Source: Corynebacterium sp. p3-SID1241 | GTDB lineage: Bacteria; Actinomycetota; Actinomycetes; Mycobacteriales; Mycobacteriaceae | NCBI GenBank assembly: GCA_025144025.1 | Contig: JALXWS010000005.1 | Span: forward strand, 62,001 to 126,000 | Reading direction: 5' to 3' | Length of the DNA: 64,000 nt | Shown here: piece by piece, positions 41,876-51,514 of the stretch | How the letters are laid out: every line of letters starts with the position of its first letter | Numbering within the stretch: position 1 is the first letter of the stretch | The notes under the pieces: generated by a model | Seen by the model: only the letters and a program-made list of their open reading frames with translations | Told to the model about the DNA's origin: nothing | The model's database searches: none | Position numbers and translations under genes: made by a program

Positions 41876-41887
41876 GCGCGATGCCCT
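41850..41887 (-). terminator. Terminator between hisS and the TetR gene
   Basis: On the reverse strand AGGGCATCGCGC can pair with GTGCGGTGCCCT (some G-U pairs), loop TTAA, followed by CTTTTAATA. It thus fits a rho-independent terminator for the hisS transcript. The stem includes the stop codon of the convergent TetR gene. Confidence 0.55.
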
Positions 41888-41902
41888 TCCGGCTAAAGAT
41901 TC

Positions 41903-43192
41903 TTAAGCCTCGTCGTGCATTTGCCGTGCAAGGGTCGAAACTAGGTCAGCGACGTTGACGTCGTGCTGCTCGTGAGCGGCTAGGTCCTTGAGTGCGACGG
42001 TGCCGTTTTCTAGCTCCTGTTCGCCGAGGACGAGCGCGAATCGTGCGCCGGCGCGGTCAGCTCCCTTCATCGCCCCCTTGAGTCCACGGTCTCCAAAGGA
42101 CATATCCGCCGAAATTCCGGCCTTCCGGAGGCCATTGATAAGAGTGGTCATGGTGCGTTTTGCGGCTGAGCCCAAAGCCACACCGAAAACATCCACGCGG
42201 GAATCAACGCCATCGAGAGTGATGCCCTCTGCCTCCAGTGCCAAAAGGGCGCGATCTACGCCCAAGCCGTATCCGATGCCGGACAGGTCTTGACCGCCCA
42301 GCTGGGCCATCAGGCCGTCGTAGCGGCCACCGCCGCCGATTCCGGACTGCGCACCAAGGCCATCGTGAACGAACTCGAAGCAGGTCTTGGTGTAATAATC
42401 CAAACCGCGGACCATACGCGGGTTAATCTCGTAGGCCACGCCCATATCATCTAGCATGCCAGTGACGGTTTCGAAGTGCTCCCGGCACTCATCATTGAGG
42501 TGGTCAAGCATCAAGGGGGCATCAGTAAGCTGCTCTTGTACCTCTGGACGCTTATCATCCAGCACGCGCAGCGGGTTAATCTCTGCACGATGGCGGGTCT
42601 CTTCATCCAAGTCGAGCTTGAAGAGAAACTCCTGCAGCTTCTCCCGGTAAGCCGGACGGCAATTGCGATCACCCAAGCTGGTGAGCTCTAGGCGGAAGCC
42701 ACTAAGCCCTAGCGCGCGGAAGGAACGATCTGCCAAAGCGATAACTTCGGCATCTAGCGCAGGATCGTCGACGCCAATAGCCTCTACGCCTACCTGCTGC
42801 AGCTGACGGTAGCGACCAGCCTGGGGGCGCTCATACCGGAAGAACGGACCAAAATAGTTGAGCTTAACCGGCAACTGGCCTCGGTCCAGATTGTGTTCAA
42901 TGACCGAGCGCATCACGCCGGCGGTCCCCTCCGGTCGCAACGTCACGGAGCGCTCGCCTCGATCGGCGAAGGTATACATCTCCTTGGATACCACGTCGGT
43001 GGACTCTCCGACGCCACGAGCAAAGAGCGCAGTGTCTTCGAAGATAGGCAGCTCAATGTGCTGGAAGCCGGAGAGATGTGCCTGCTCCACCATGGTCTGG
43101 CGCACCTTATAGAAAGCGGCCGACTGCGGCGGGAAATAGTCTGGGACACCTTTGGGGGCGGACAGGGCTTGGAACTGCTTCTTTTTACTCAC
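41903..43192 (-). CDS. hisS: Histidyl-tRNA synthetase
   Basis: HisRS charges tRNA-His. The 429-residue class II protein has [20 protein letters not shown] at the start, motif 2 ([37 protein letters not shown]), the histidine-binding [13 protein letters not shown], and [14 protein letters not shown]. The C-terminal anticodon domain is complete. The frame is open to 43309, but a GTG at 43192 ([15 protein letters not shown]) gives the family length, with GGGAGG about 13 bases upstream. It follows the MBL hydrolase by 5 bases, a typical neighbour. Confidence 0.95.
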   Translation of the reverse strand: MSKKKQFQALSAPKGVPDYFPPQSAAFYKVRQTMVEQAHLSGFQHIELPIFEDTALFARGVGESTDVVSKEMYTFADRGERSVTLRPEGTAGVMRSVIEHNLDRGQLPVKLNYFGPFFRYERPQAGRYRQLQQVGVEAIGVDDPALDAEVIALADRSFRALGLSGFRLELTSLGDRNCRPAYREKLQEFLFKLDLDEETRHRAEINPLRVLDDKRPEVQEQLTDAPLMLDHLNDECREHFETVTGMLDDMGVAYEINPRMVRGLDYYTKTCFEFVHDGLGAQSGIGGGGRYDGLMAQLGGQDLSGIGYGLGVDRALLALEAEGITLDGVDSRVDVFGVALGSAAKRTMTTLINGLRKAGISADMSFGDRGLKGAMKGADRAGARFALVLGEQELENGTVALKDLAAHEQHDVNVADLVSTLARQMHDEA

Positions 43193-43197
43193 GACTA

Positions 43198-43833
43198 TTA
43201 CAGTACCTCCCTCAATGTTGCGAAGAAGGGATTGGTCGCCCTCTCCTTTCGCATCGTGGTGGTGGGGCCGTGCCCGGGCAAAAGGTCTAGGTTGTCTGCC
43301 AAGCTCCATACTGGGCCGGCGAGCGACTTTTGCATGGCATCGGGGTCCGAGTGAGGCAGGTCAGTGCGCCCAATGGCACCGGCAAATAACACATCCCCAG
43401 TTAGTGCAAAGTCCTGCGAGACGATTATGACGCACCCCGGCGAATGCCCAGGCGCGTGTTTAAGGGTGAATTCATGACTGAGCAGCTCTAGAATTTCCCC
43501 ATCGCGCAGCTCGCGGACGGTTTCGATGGGGGTCATGTGCGCGGCGTCGAAAAGCTCTTGCGCTTGCGCCGAAACACCTTCGCCACGATCCAGCATGAAT
43601 TTATCAGCGGGATGAATATAGACAGGGATATCAAGCTTTTTCGCCAGGGCGCCGGCGTCTCGGGTGTGGTCAATGTGGCCGTGGGTAAGCACGATAGCCT
43701 CATAGTCAAAGTCATGTTCTAAGACTTTTTCCATCGCATCCATGCCGGGATCAACAATGAAGGCGCGACGGCCCTCTGAAATCACATAAGTATTGGTGTG
43801 AAAGGGGCCGACAGTAAAACCGTAGATTTCCAT
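43198..43833 (-). CDS. Metallo-beta-lactamase fold hydrolase (glyoxalase II-like)
   Basis: The 211-residue protein has the MBL fold: [22 protein letters not shown], the metal motif [12 protein letters not shown] near residue 52, a further histidine in [11 protein letters not shown], and [16 protein letters not shown]. This resembles hydroxyacylglutathione hydrolase-like enzymes of actinobacteria, which lack glutathione; a mycothiol- or bacillithiol-free substrate is likely but unknown. The ATG at 43833 fits the family start ([11 protein letters not shown]) better than the upstream ATG at 43857. Confidence 0.88.
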   Translation of the reverse strand: MEIYGFTVGPFHTNTYVISEGRRAFIVDPGMDAMEKVLEHDFDYEAIVLTHGHIDHTRDAGALAKKLDIPVYIHPADKFMLDRGEGVSAQAQELFDAAHMTPIETVRELRDGEILELLSHEFTLKHAPGHSPGCVIIVSQDFALTGDVLFAGAIGRTDLPHSDPDAMQKSLAGPVWSLADNLDLLPGHGPTTTMRKERATNPFFATLREVL

Positions 43834-43856
43834 ACCTACCACCCTAGCTGCCGCCA

Positions 43857-43902
43857 TAAAAAAGAGCCGGCCTCCCCCATCTTCTCAATGAGCGGAGACC
43901 GG
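43857..43902 (-). terminator. Rho-independent terminator after tpx
   Basis: On the reverse strand CCGGTCTCC (43902-43894) pairs with GGAGGCCGG (43875-43867), one G-U pair, and is followed by CTCTTTTTTAT. This is a textbook terminator 14 bases after the tpx stop, separating tpx from the MBL-hisS pair. Confidence 0.8.
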
Positions 43903-43916
43903 AACCATCGGAATGA

Positions 43917-44414
43917 TTATCGCAATACGTCCCATACCTTTTCATAGTCCAGCTGGGTAACAACGCCTGGCACCATTTCAGTGTGGATGATTTTATGGTT
44001 TTCATCAGCCACCACCACGGACCGGGCAAGAAGACCTTCCAAGACGGAATCGCGTACGGTCACGCCGAACTTCTCGCCAAAGTCCGATCGAAATGCGGAG
44101 GCGGCGATGACACCGTCAATGCCCTTAGACGCACAAAAGCGCTTGAGAGTAAAGGGCAAGTCACGAGAAACGCAAAGAAGCTTAGTATTGTCTAGCTGCG
44201 AAACTTGTTCATGGAAGCGACGCAGTTGCTCCTGGCAGGCAGGGGTTTCAATAGAGGGAAAGATAGAGATAATAAGGCGCGTGCACGCAAAAGTCTCATT
44301 GGTAATCTGACTCAGGTCGGTACCGATGAGTTCAAATTCGGGCAGCGGATCTCCCACTGCGGGAAGGTCACCTACGGTGGGCGTTGGTGGATCGGTAAAA
44401 TCTGGTTCAACCAC
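43917..44414 (-). CDS. tpx: Thiol peroxidase (Tpx)
   Basis: Tpx is an atypical 2-Cys peroxiredoxin that reduces peroxides with thioredoxin. The 165-residue protein has the peroxidatic cysteine in SIETPACQEQLRRF near residue 59 and the resolving cysteine in LPFTLKRFCASKG near residue 93, both in the expected places. The first motif varies from the usual SxDTxxC by Glu for Asp. The start is a GTG with no ribosome binding site; TACCCT lies 8 bases upstream, so the message may be leaderless. Confidence 0.9.
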   Translation of the reverse strand: MVEPDFTDPPTPTVGDLPAVGDPLPEFELIGTDLSQITNETFACTRLIISIFPSIETPACQEQLRRFHEQVSQLDNTKLLCVSRDLPFTLKRFCASKGIDGVIAASAFRSDFGEKFGVTVRDSVLEGLLARSVVVADENHKIIHTEMVPGVVTQLDYEKVWDVLR

Positions 44415-44422
44415 GGAAAACT

Positions 44423-44428
44423 AGGGTA
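44423..44428 (-). promoter_or_regulatory. Candidate -10 for a leaderless tpx transcript
   Basis: TACCCT on the reverse strand ends 8 bases before the tpx GTG, putting transcription start within about two bases of the start codon. No ribosome binding site is visible in the short gap, which supports the reading; no clear -35 is seen. Confidence 0.35.
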
Positions 44429-44558
44429 CTTGTGATCGAGTTGAAAAGCTATTAACTTGCCCTAATTCCGGTGCCAACACTTTCTCCGCAGTATAGAACC
44501 GCTAAACTCGGTCAGGTTGAATCATGCCACCGAAAATCGCTAGAAAGGTTGACTCCCG

Positions 44559-45419
44559 GTGCCAAATAATCAAAAACGCGGCGAAGAGGCGTTGAGCAAG
44601 CTCGAGCGCGAGCTAAAATCCCGCGAACGCAAGCAGAAGGCACGCCCGTTAGGCGTTGTTGCCGCTTCCCTCGTAGTAATCCTCGCCCTCGTGGGCGGCA
44701 TCTACTTCCTGTCCACCCGCGAAGGTGACGATGAGAACGTTCAGGCTGAGGAGTCTTCTGCAGCTGAGACCTCGCAGGAAGCCCCACAGGCAGAGCCCAT
44801 CGCAGATAAGCGCGCAAAGGCCCTGCCGGATACCGTGACCTGTACGTACGAAGATAACGGTCAGGATGCCAACGGCGCGAAGAAGCCAGCGGGCAAGGAC
44901 ATTTCCACCAAGGGCACTGTAGCTGTCTCCTTTGAGACCAATCAGGGCACCATTGAGATGGAGATGGACCGTGCCAAGGCACCGTGTACCACCAATGCGA
45001 TTTCTGAGCTGGCTAAATCCGGCTACTACGATGACACCGTTTGCCACCGTATGACTTCGAGCGGAATCAACGTTTTGCAGTGCGGCGACCCGACAGGTTC
45101 CGGCTCCGGCGGTCCTGGCTTTAGCTTCGCTGATGAATACCCCACCGACGAAGTAGATGAGAAGGACGCTCAGAACCCCGTTATCTACCCGCGCGGCTCC
45201 GTTGCCATGGCCAACAGCGGCCCAGATACCAATGGCTCCCAGTTCTTCCTCAACTACGACGATTCCGAGCTCGCCCCGAGCTACACCTACTTCGCCACCA
45301 TTACCGAAAAAGGTATGGAGACGATGGACAAGATTGCCAAGAACGGCGTCGAAGGCGGCCAGCCAGATGGCAAGCCAGCCAAGGAAGTAAAGATTAAGAA
45401 GGCTACTGTCAAGGCCTAG
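44559..45419 (+). CDS. Membrane-anchored cyclophilin-type peptidyl-prolyl isomerase
   Basis: The 286-residue protein has a charged cytoplasmic N-terminus rich in Lys, Glu and Arg, one membrane helix (PLGVVAASLVVILALVGGIYFL, about residues 30-51), an acidic linker, then a cyclophilin domain from about residue 118: VSFETNQGTIEMEMDRAKAP, YYDDTVCHRM, and GSVAMANSGPDTNGSQFFLNY. It probably helps fold exported proteins. GTG start, GAAAGG about 11 bases upstream. Transcribed divergently from tpx and followed by a terminator. Two extra cysteines in the domain could pair outside the cell. Confidence 0.9.
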   Translation: MPNNQKRGEEALSKLERELKSRERKQKARPLGVVAASLVVILALVGGIYFLSTREGDDENVQAEESSAAETSQEAPQAEPIADKRAKALPDTVTCTYEDNGQDANGAKKPAGKDISTKGTVAVSFETNQGTIEMEMDRAKAPCTTNAISELAKSGYYDDTVCHRMTSSGINVLQCGDPTGSGSGGPGFSFADEYPTDEVDEKDAQNPVIYPRGSVAMANSGPDTNGSQFFLNYDDSELAPSYTYFATITEKGMETMDKIAKNGVEGGQPDGKPAKEVKIKKATVKA

Positions 45420-45496
45420 GCAACTTAAAAGCCCTGCTTGACGACGCCTCCCTATTCCCACTACCACCCCACACCCCCCTAACGGGGGCAGGGGTT

Positions 45497-45548
45497 AAGC
45501 CCCGGGCATTCTTCACTTTCACAGTGAACGAACGAGCCGGGGCTTTTA
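45497..45548 (+). terminator. Rho-independent terminator after the cyclophilin gene
   Basis: AAGCCCCGG (45497-45505) pairs with CCGGGGCTT (45537-45545), and a second stem TTCACT/AGTGAA (45512-45517 and 45523-45528) lies inside it. The sequence continues TTACTTTCC. Confidence 0.7.
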
Positions 45549-45777
45549 CTTTCCTTAATTTAATCTGAGCCTGAATATAAGCCCTTAGCTGCAGAAACAC
45601 TAAGCCCCTAAAATTCCCCTAGTTCACACTAGCCACAAGAGTAAACATGCAGCACTCAGCAGACTTTCAGTTAATTCAGTGAGTAAACAAATTCCTGCCA
45701 ATACTGTTGCGGAACCCTGTCAGCCTGTCTAATATTTGAAACGTCTTTGAACGCACCAATCTTGTTAGGAATCAAAA
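45549..45777. other. Non-coding gap before the small secreted protein gene
   Basis: The gap between the cyclophilin and the small gene totals 358 bases; the first part holds the terminator at 45497-45548. The rest is AT-rich compared with its surroundings and has no gene I can support. A TAATAT near 45730 may be the -10 of the next gene, and TTAGGAAT just before 45778 its ribosome binding site. Confidence 0.5.
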
Positions 45778-46080
45778 ATGAAGCTTTTCTCCCGCAAGGC
45801 ACTCGTTGCAGGCGCAACCGCGCTGTCCATGACCTTCGCTGGCACCACCGTTGCTACCGCTGCCGAGACCACTCCAGCGTCCTCCACCGAGAACAAGGAG
45901 TCCGCCGCTGCGACCACCACCAATGGCGCTGAGCCGACCGAGGAGGGTTCCTCCATCAAGGATATGGATCCTAAGGAAATCAAGGCTTGGATCGGCGTTG
46001 TTACCGCCGTCATCGGCGCTCTGGGCACCCTGTTCGCTTTCGCTAACAAGTACCTCGACCTGCCTTTCGGCAACAAGTAA
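45778..46080 (+). CDS. Small secreted protein with C-terminal hydrophobic helix, unknown function
   Basis: I do not recognise this 100-residue protein. It begins with a clear signal peptide (KLFSRK, then a hydrophobic core, AxA site near TVATAAE at residue 29). The mature part has about 30 residues rich in Thr, Ala, Glu and Ser, then DMDPKEIKAW and a 20-residue hydrophobic helix (IGVVTAVIGALGTLFAFANK) ending DLPFGNK. The layout fits a short surface or pore-type helix rather than an enzyme. TTAGGAAT precedes the ATG. It has a strong terminator of its own and stands alone, so it is probably a highly expressed single-gene unit. Confidence 0.8.
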   Translation: MKLFSRKALVAGATALSMTFAGTTVATAAETTPASSTENKESAAATTTNGAEPTEEGSSIKDMDPKEIKAWIGVVTAVIGALGTLFAFANKYLDLPFGNK

Positions 46081-46105
46081 GGTCACCGCTTCATAGCGAT
46101 TCTTA

Positions 46106-46143
46106 AGCCGCTGCATTCCAAAAGGGAATGCAGCGGCTGTTTC
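46106..46143 (+). terminator. Strong terminator after the small secreted protein gene
   Basis: AGCCGCTGCATTCC (46106-46119) pairs perfectly with GGAATGCAGCGGCT (46125-46138), a 14-base-pair stem with a 5-base loop, followed by GTTTCG. Confidence 0.85.
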
Positions 46144-46207
46144 GTAGGCTTTTGAGCAATCGGAAGAACTGACCGACGCTTGAGCTTTTCCAGGCTTAGG
46201 GATGCAT

Positions 46208-46780
46208 CTAGGACTCTTTGGCGTCTTCAATGTACTCGGACCCTACGAGGTCTTTGAAAAGCTCTGGGTCGATTGTTAGACCGACCCTGATGACAGAGAT
46301 ATGACCTGTGGGCTCCAGGATCATAATCTGTACGTCCTGCATGCGGCTAATGCCTGCTTTGCGGGCAGCAGAATAGATATCTGACTTAGTAATATGCGCC
46401 AGGGTCAAGTTATCCTCAACCATTTTCCCGCGAAATACTAGGAGAACTGGGCGCCGGTCAAGAAAGCGAGTCCACTTCACCACTTTGCGGATAGTACCGA
46501 ACGCGGCCTCTAGAGCCATCAGGGTAGTCAAGCCGATTACGCCGGCGGCCAGGGTCGGTGGATTACCCACAATGACACGGCCTGCAACCGCGCCAAACAT
46601 AATGATGATGATGGCATCTGAGGCCGTCATGGAGGTAAGGACCCTGGAACCAAATATCTTCACTAAGACCATGAAGGATAGGTAGATGCCCAAAGTGGCT
46701 AATACGACAACGGGGATACGGTGCCATTCAATGCCTAGTTGATAGGTAATTTCGCGCAGGAAGAGGTCTAGAGTATCCAC
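46208..46780 (-). CDS. YetF/DUF421 family membrane protein
   Basis: The 190-residue protein has three membrane helices in its first half (IPVVVLATLGIYLSFMVLVK, ASDAIIIIMFGAVAGRVIVG, LAAGVIGLTTLMALEAAFG), then a cytoplasmic domain with RRPVLLVFRGKMVEDNL and ARKAGISRMQDVQIMILEPTGHISVI, as in the DUF421/YetF family. In Bacillus such proteins affect spore germination and stress, with unknown chemistry. It is convergent with the small secreted gene and stands apart from the 5'-nucleotidase by a terminator. Confidence 0.85.
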   Translation of the reverse strand: MDTLDLFLREITYQLGIEWHRIPVVVLATLGIYLSFMVLVKIFGSRVLTSMTASDAIIIIMFGAVAGRVIVGNPPTLAAGVIGLTTLMALEAAFGTIRKVVKWTRFLDRRPVLLVFRGKMVEDNLTLAHITKSDIYSAARKAGISRMQDVQIMILEPTGHISVIRVGLTIDPELFKDLVGSEYIEDAKES

Positions 46781-46816
46781 GGTTGATTAGGTTACCTGGC
46801 TGCTGCAAGGCATACA

Positions 46817-46863
46817 GAAAAGGCGGAGCGATACTCCCCCGTTTAGAAAGAACCGCTCCGCCT
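46817..46863 (-). terminator. Terminator after the 5'-nucleotidase gene
   Basis: On the reverse strand AGGCGGAGCG (46863-46854) pairs with CGCTCCGCCT (46830-46821), followed by TTTTC. It begins 15 bases after the stop of the nucleotidase gene. Confidence 0.75.
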
Positions 46864-46877
46864 AGCGCCGTGATAGC

Positions 46878-48950
46878 TTAGAGGTGGAATTGCTTGCGCA
46901 GGTCCTCAATCATCTTGCGCGCTGGGGCAGGAAGAATCTGCGGGTTCATACCCACAACCGCAACACCAGCTACCAGCGCCGCAACAATAGCAAATACTGC
47001 GCTGCCCATGGAAGAACCGTTAGAGGACAAGGATGAACCCTTCGGCTCGGGCTTAGCACCCGGCTCCTGGGAGCCCTCGCCGCTTACCTCGATAGGCAAC
47101 GTTGCCTTTGTGCCTGCGTCAGTGGTGATTTCGAGGTTCTGCTGGCCGCTCAGGTTCTCTGGAACGGTGAGCTTTACCGTTGCACGACCGCGCTCACCAA
47201 ATTGCGCATCGCCTTCTTGCGCAGCGTTGTCGATGTCGACGGTCTGCTCAGCATCGCCCAGCTTTACGGTCGTCTTCTTCGCCATCGGTTCGCCCTCGGT
47301 GGAGTAATTAAGGCTAGATAGATTGACGGTGATTTCTTCACCCGGCTTCACGTCACCCTCAATGTGGGCGCCGATTTGACCCTGGCCGGTGCGAACCTCA
47401 GACTCACCCGACTTGATGTAATCAATCATGGCCTGAGTGTCCATGTAGCCCACATCGTTTTTGTCCTTGATGGAACCAGCATTGAAATAACCATCGCCGC
47501 CGGCTTCTTCGTCACTGGAAGCAAGGAACGAAGACAGTGCAATGGAGTAATCCTTCTTCGGATCAATTGGCTCGCCATTGATAGTCACGGACTTTACGCG
47601 CTCGCCCTTGCCGGCCTTCTGGTCGTAGACCACCTGGACGTTATTGGAAAGCCCCATGGCAAGGCGTGGACGGCTTCCCTCCTGCCACTGGTTTTCCAAG
47701 GCCTTGATGAACTCCTCACCGGAAACCTTGGCAGTAATCACGGCGTTGCCAAAAGGCTGTACCTCAAAAATGTCCTTGTAGGTTACGTCGCCGCCCTTTA
47801 GGTCGGCGCGCACACCCCCGGCGTTCATAACACCGATCTCAATGTCCTCACCCACCTGCTTGCTCATGGCATAGCGTTGGCCTTCTGCGATGAAGTTGTT
47901 GAGGGTGGATTCCACGCCGCGGTTGGAGCCAGCCTCTGCGCCTTCGTCCGAGCCACGGAAGAGATCCTGCTTGACGTTGCCTGCAGTCTTGGAGCCTTCT
48001 ACCTCGGCTTCCTTCTGTGCCTTCTCAACGACGGCCGCAATCTCGGCGTCCGGCTCAACAGCGGCAGCATCCGTAGCATCGTACTGGCTAAGCTTGATGT
48101 CGGTTACCTTCTTGGCGGACTTGTCAAAGGTAATATCAACGTCGTTAAGCAGCTTGCCATACTCATGACCCTGCGCCCACTGCAATGGAAGGGCATCTTC
48201 GCGGGGGATTTCACCCTTAGTGCGCTGGTGAGTATCGCCGCCGAAGAGCACGTCTACATCCTTGTTGAAGCCTTCGGCATATTCTTGGGCGTCCTCGTGG
48301 AAGAGCGCGATGACGACGTCCGCCTCGCCAGATTCCTTCAGGCGGGTGGCCTCTTCATTCGTTGCCTTTACTGGGTCCGTGAAGGTAACGCCCGGGATCT
48401 TCGCCGCGGATACCTTGTACTTGGTATTTTCCGTCACGGTTCCGACATAGCCCACCTTGACGCCGTCCACGTCTTCAACGTGAGAAGGCTTGAGCAAGGG
48501 TTGGCCATCCTTAAGCACGTTTGCACCCAGGATGGGGTACGTGGAGTTCGACTGAATGCGCTCGGTGAGATCCTCGGTGCCCTTATCGAACTCGTGGTTG
48601 CCCACTGCTGACACCTTCATGCCCATCTGGTTGAGGGCTTCGAGGGTGTACTTGTCATCAGAAATTGCAGATACGAAGGCGGAGCCACCCACGTTATCGC
48701 CCGAGGAGGTCAGGTTGAATTCCTGACCCTCATTTACCTGTTTAATGAGGGTCTGAAGGCGAGCTACGCCGATCTCATCGCCAGCCTTTGCTGGGTCACC
48801 AATCTTGTCCTCCAAGTGACCGTGAATATCGGTGATATTGGTGACGGAAATGGTGGTCTTATTTTCCTGGGCTACCGCCTGAGCGCCGGAGAGAGCAACA
48901 GCGGAAACGGTAGTGGCGGCCACAAGCTGGCCGATGCGACGGAACTGCAT
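46878..48950 (-). CDS. Secreted, membrane-anchored 5'-nucleotidase / metallophosphatase
   Basis: The 690-residue UshA-type protein has a signal peptide (first 27 residues, site near AVAQ). The metallophosphatase domain has VTNITDIHGHLED (metal Asp and His), SSGDNVGGSAF, and AVGNHEFDKG. The C-terminal nucleotidase domain has MNAGGVRADLKGGDVTYKD and NNVQVVYD. The end has a Gly/Ser stretch, a membrane helix (SAVFAIVAALVAGVAVVG), and a positive tail, so it is anchored from the outside. It likely frees phosphate and nucleosides from nucleotides. TAGGAG precedes the ATG, and TATAAA about 30 bases upstream may be the -10. Confidence 0.92.
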   Translation of the reverse strand: MQFRRIGQLVAATTVSAVALSGAQAVAQENKTTISVTNITDIHGHLEDKIGDPAKAGDEIGVARLQTLIKQVNEGQEFNLTSSGDNVGGSAFVSAISDDKYTLEALNQMGMKVSAVGNHEFDKGTEDLTERIQSNSTYPILGANVLKDGQPLLKPSHVEDVDGVKVGYVGTVTENTKYKVSAAKIPGVTFTDPVKATNEEATRLKESGEADVVIALFHEDAQEYAEGFNKDVDVLFGGDTHQRTKGEIPREDALPLQWAQGHEYGKLLNDVDITFDKSAKKVTDIKLSQYDATDAAAVEPDAEIAAVVEKAQKEAEVEGSKTAGNVKQDLFRGSDEGAEAGSNRGVESTLNNFIAEGQRYAMSKQVGEDIEIGVMNAGGVRADLKGGDVTYKDIFEVQPFGNAVITAKVSGEEFIKALENQWQEGSRPRLAMGLSNNVQVVYDQKAGKGERVKSVTINGEPIDPKKDYSIALSSFLASSDEEAGGDGYFNAGSIKDKNDVGYMDTQAMIDYIKSGESEVRTGQGQIGAHIEGDVKPGEEITVNLSSLNYSTEGEPMAKKTTVKLGDAEQTVDIDNAAQEGDAQFGERGRATVKLTVPENLSGQQNLEITTDAGTKATLPIEVSGEGSQEPGAKPEPKGSSLSSNGSSMGSAVFAIVAALVAGVAVVGMNPQILPAPARKMIEDLRKQFHL

Positions 48951-49138
48951 TGAAGTACTCCTAGATAGTAGAAAGCGACAGGATAATTTATATCGCTTCG
49001 CTAACTACTTGGCAGGACAAACTAAGCTCGTTTGCAGGAGATTTACCTGGCAGAAGCCGAAAATTCATGCACTGGTAACCCGCCCGAAGCCTTCGCGTTG
49101 CTTGCCCCGCCCCTCCTTGAGGGTAAGGAGTAAGCGCG

Positions 49139-51433
49139 CTAAGCAGTTACTCGGTAAACGTCGAAGACGCCTTCCGTATTGCGCAAGGTCGTCATCAACG
49201 TGCCCAGCTGCTTGGTGTCTGAGACCGAGAACGTAAACCTAACCGTCGCAATGTGGTCATCGCCCCGGTTGGAGTTCATGGTCAAAACGTTGATGTTCTC
49301 ATCACTCATAACACGGGTGAGCTCTGAAAGAAGGCCTTGCCTGTCTAGGGCTTCCAATTGCAGGGTTGCAGAGAAAGCGCCTGTCGCCGACGTTCCGGAA
49401 GACCAAGCCACCTCCAGCATGCGCTCAGGTTCTGCTTTGAGTTTTTCTGCGTTGGTGCAGTCGGCTCGGTGAACGGACACTCCGCCGCCGCGAGTTACAA
49501 AGCCGAAGATGGCATCACCTGGAACGGGCTGGCAACACTTAGCCAGCTTGGCCATCACATCCGGGCTGCCTTCCACCAGAATGCCGGTGCCCGAAGCGGA
49601 GTCCTCGGTGTGCTGGGCACGGGAGTGCTCAATCTCTGAAAGCGGCGTGCGCGAGGCCAAAGTGTCAATGGCATCGTCCCGGTCACCGAACATGGCAACC
49701 AACTGATTGGCAACGTGTTGGGCAGATACATGGCCCGCGCCGATAGCGGTATAAAGCGAATCGACGTCAGAATAGTGCAGTTGTTCAGCTACCTGTTTCA
49801 TCGAACTTGCCGTAAACAGGCGGTGCATGGGCAGGCCGCCACGCTGTACCTCAGTGGCAAGTGCATCGCGTCCCGCTTCTAGATGTTCCTCGCGGCGCTC
49901 TTTGGCAAACCATTGCCGTACCTTGGTCTTGGCGCGAGCCGACACCAAGAAGTCCTGCCAATCACGCGAAGGACCAGCATTAGGATCTTTGGAGGTAAAG
50001 ATTTCTACCTTATCGCCGGATTTCAGTTTCGATTCCAACGCCACGAGCTTGCCGTTGACCTTGGCACCGATGCACCTGTGCCCCACCTCAGTGTGTACTG
50101 CGTAGGCAAAATCTACCGGAGTCGAGCCCGCAGGTAGGTTAACCACATCGCCCTTTGGGGTAAAGGCAAAAATCTGCTTGGCGGTTAAGTCATAGCGCAA
50201 GGAGTCTAGGAACTCATTGGGATCTGCGGCTTCCTTTTGCCAGTCAAGGAGCTGACGCATCCAGGCCATCTGATCCACCTCTTCTTGGTGGCCTGAATTC
50301 CTCCCCTTGGTTTCCTTGTAGCGCCAGTGGGCGGCAACGCCAAACTCTGCGTTGTAGTGCATCTCGTGGGTGCGAACCTGAACCTCCAAGGTGGCGCCGC
50401 CTTGTGCCAAAACAGTGGTGTGCAGCGATTGATAGACACCGAATCGCGGCGAAGATATATAGTCCTTAAAACGCCCAGGCAAAGCTTGGTAGATGGAATG
50501 TACAACGCCAATGGCGGCGTAACAGCTGTTCACGTCCTCTACCAAGATGCGGATACCCACTAAGTCAAAGATCTCCGCGAAGTCGCGGCCACGCACGATC
50601 ATCTTCTGATAGATGGACCAATAGTGCTTCGGGCGGCCCATCACCTCGGCCTCTATGCCATTTTGCTTCAGCGCTGCGCTGACTTGGCTAATGATCTCTT
50701 TTAGCGCGCGATCACGCGAGGGAGCGCGGTCTGCCACCATGCGTACGATTTCGTCATACTTCTTGGGATACAGGATGGCAAAAGAGAGATCTTCGAGCTC
50801 CCACTTAACGCTAGCCATACCCAGGCGATGGGCCAGCGGAGCAATAACCTCGAGGGTTTGCCGCGCTTTCTTGGCTTGCTTTTCGGGCGGGAGGAACCGC
50901 ATCGTGCGCATATTGTGGAGGCGATCGCTTACCTTGATCACCAGCACTCGTGGATCGGTAGCCATCGCGACAATCATCTTGCGGATCGTCTCCGCTTCTG
51001 CTGCCGAACCAAGCGCCACTTTATCCAGTTTGGTTACGCCATCAACCAAGCGGGCTACCTCGGGGCCGAAGTCTCGGGTGAGATCCTCTAGGGAATAGTC
51101 CGTATCCTCCACCGTGTCGTGCAAGAGAGCCGCCACGATGGTGGTGGTATCCATGCCGATTTCGGCAGCGATAGTGGCCACGGCAAGCGGGTGGGTAATA
51201 TACGGCTCCCCGGACTTCCGGAAAACCCCTTCATGCAGGTGCTCCGCGGTGTCATAGGCGCGATTGAGTAGGTCCGCATCGACCTTGGGATGAAACTTGC
51301 GGTGAATGGACATCAACGGGTCCAGCACCGGGTTCACCTTTACTCGGCCGCCGGTGAGCGAACGGGCTAGGCGGGCTGACATACTGCGCATTCCCCCGCC
51401 TGTTTGGCGCTTAACTGGTTTGTCCATGGCCAT
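49139..51433 (-). CDS. rel: Bifunctional (p)ppGpp synthetase/hydrolase Rel
   Basis: Rel makes and destroys the stringent-response alarmone (p)ppGpp. The 764-residue protein has the HD hydrolase domain ([34 protein letters not shown]), the synthetase domain ([30 protein letters not shown]), the TGS domain ([16 protein letters not shown]), a helical and zinc-finger-like part with [13 protein letters not shown], and a C-terminal ACT domain. HD catalytic residues are intact, so both activities are expected. The frame is open to 51481; the ATG at 51433 has AAGGGCGG 5 bases upstream. Usual neighbour of apt. Confidence 0.97.
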   Translation of the reverse strand: MAMDKPVKRQTGGGMRSMSARLARSLTGGRVKVNPVLDPLMSIHRKFHPKVDADLLNRAYDTAEHLHEGVFRKSGEPYITHPLAVATIAAEIGMDTTTIVAALLHDTVEDTDYSLEDLTRDFGPEVARLVDGVTKLDKVALGSAAEAETIRKMIVAMATDPRVLVIKVSDRLHNMRTMRFLPPEKQAKKARQTLEVIAPLAHRLGMASVKWELEDLSFAILYPKKYDEIVRMVADRAPSRDRALKEIISQVSAALKQNGIEAEVMGRPKHYWSIYQKMIVRGRDFAEIFDLVGIRILVEDVNSCYAAIGVVHSIYQALPGRFKDYISSPRFGVYQSLHTTVLAQGGATLEVQVRTHEMHYNAEFGVAAHWRYKETKGRNSGHQEEVDQMAWMRQLLDWQKEAADPNEFLDSLRYDLTAKQIFAFTPKGDVVNLPAGSTPVDFAYAVHTEVGHRCIGAKVNGKLVALESKLKSGDKVEIFTSKDPNAGPSRDWQDFLVSARAKTKVRQWFAKERREEHLEAGRDALATEVQRGGLPMHRLFTASSMKQVAEQLHYSDVDSLYTAIGAGHVSAQHVANQLVAMFGDRDDAIDTLASRTPLSEIEHSRAQHTEDSASGTGILVEGSPDVMAKLAKCCQPVPGDAIFGFVTRGGGVSVHRADCTNAEKLKAEPERMLEVAWSSGTSATGAFSATLQLEALDRQGLLSELTRVMSDENINVLTMNSNRGDDHIATVRFTFSVSDTKQLGTLMTTLRNTEGVFDVYRVTA

Positions 51434-51514
51434 ATCTACCGCCCTTCGAAGTGCCACCTTTCCATGTGGCCTCATGTCCATCTAGATCGTGGAATCTAGC
51501 TTAGACATCTCATC

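Noticed and set aside
44559..45419. Frame 44649-45467 on the minus strand, 272 residues
   Set aside because: It is opposite the cyclophilin gene, whose motifs are clear, so it is a shadow.
46878..48950. C-terminal LPxTG sorting signal in the 5'-nucleotidase
   Set aside because: The end has a membrane helix followed by a positive tail of about 20 residues (RKMIEDLRKQFHL) but no LPxTG, so it looks like a plain membrane anchor.
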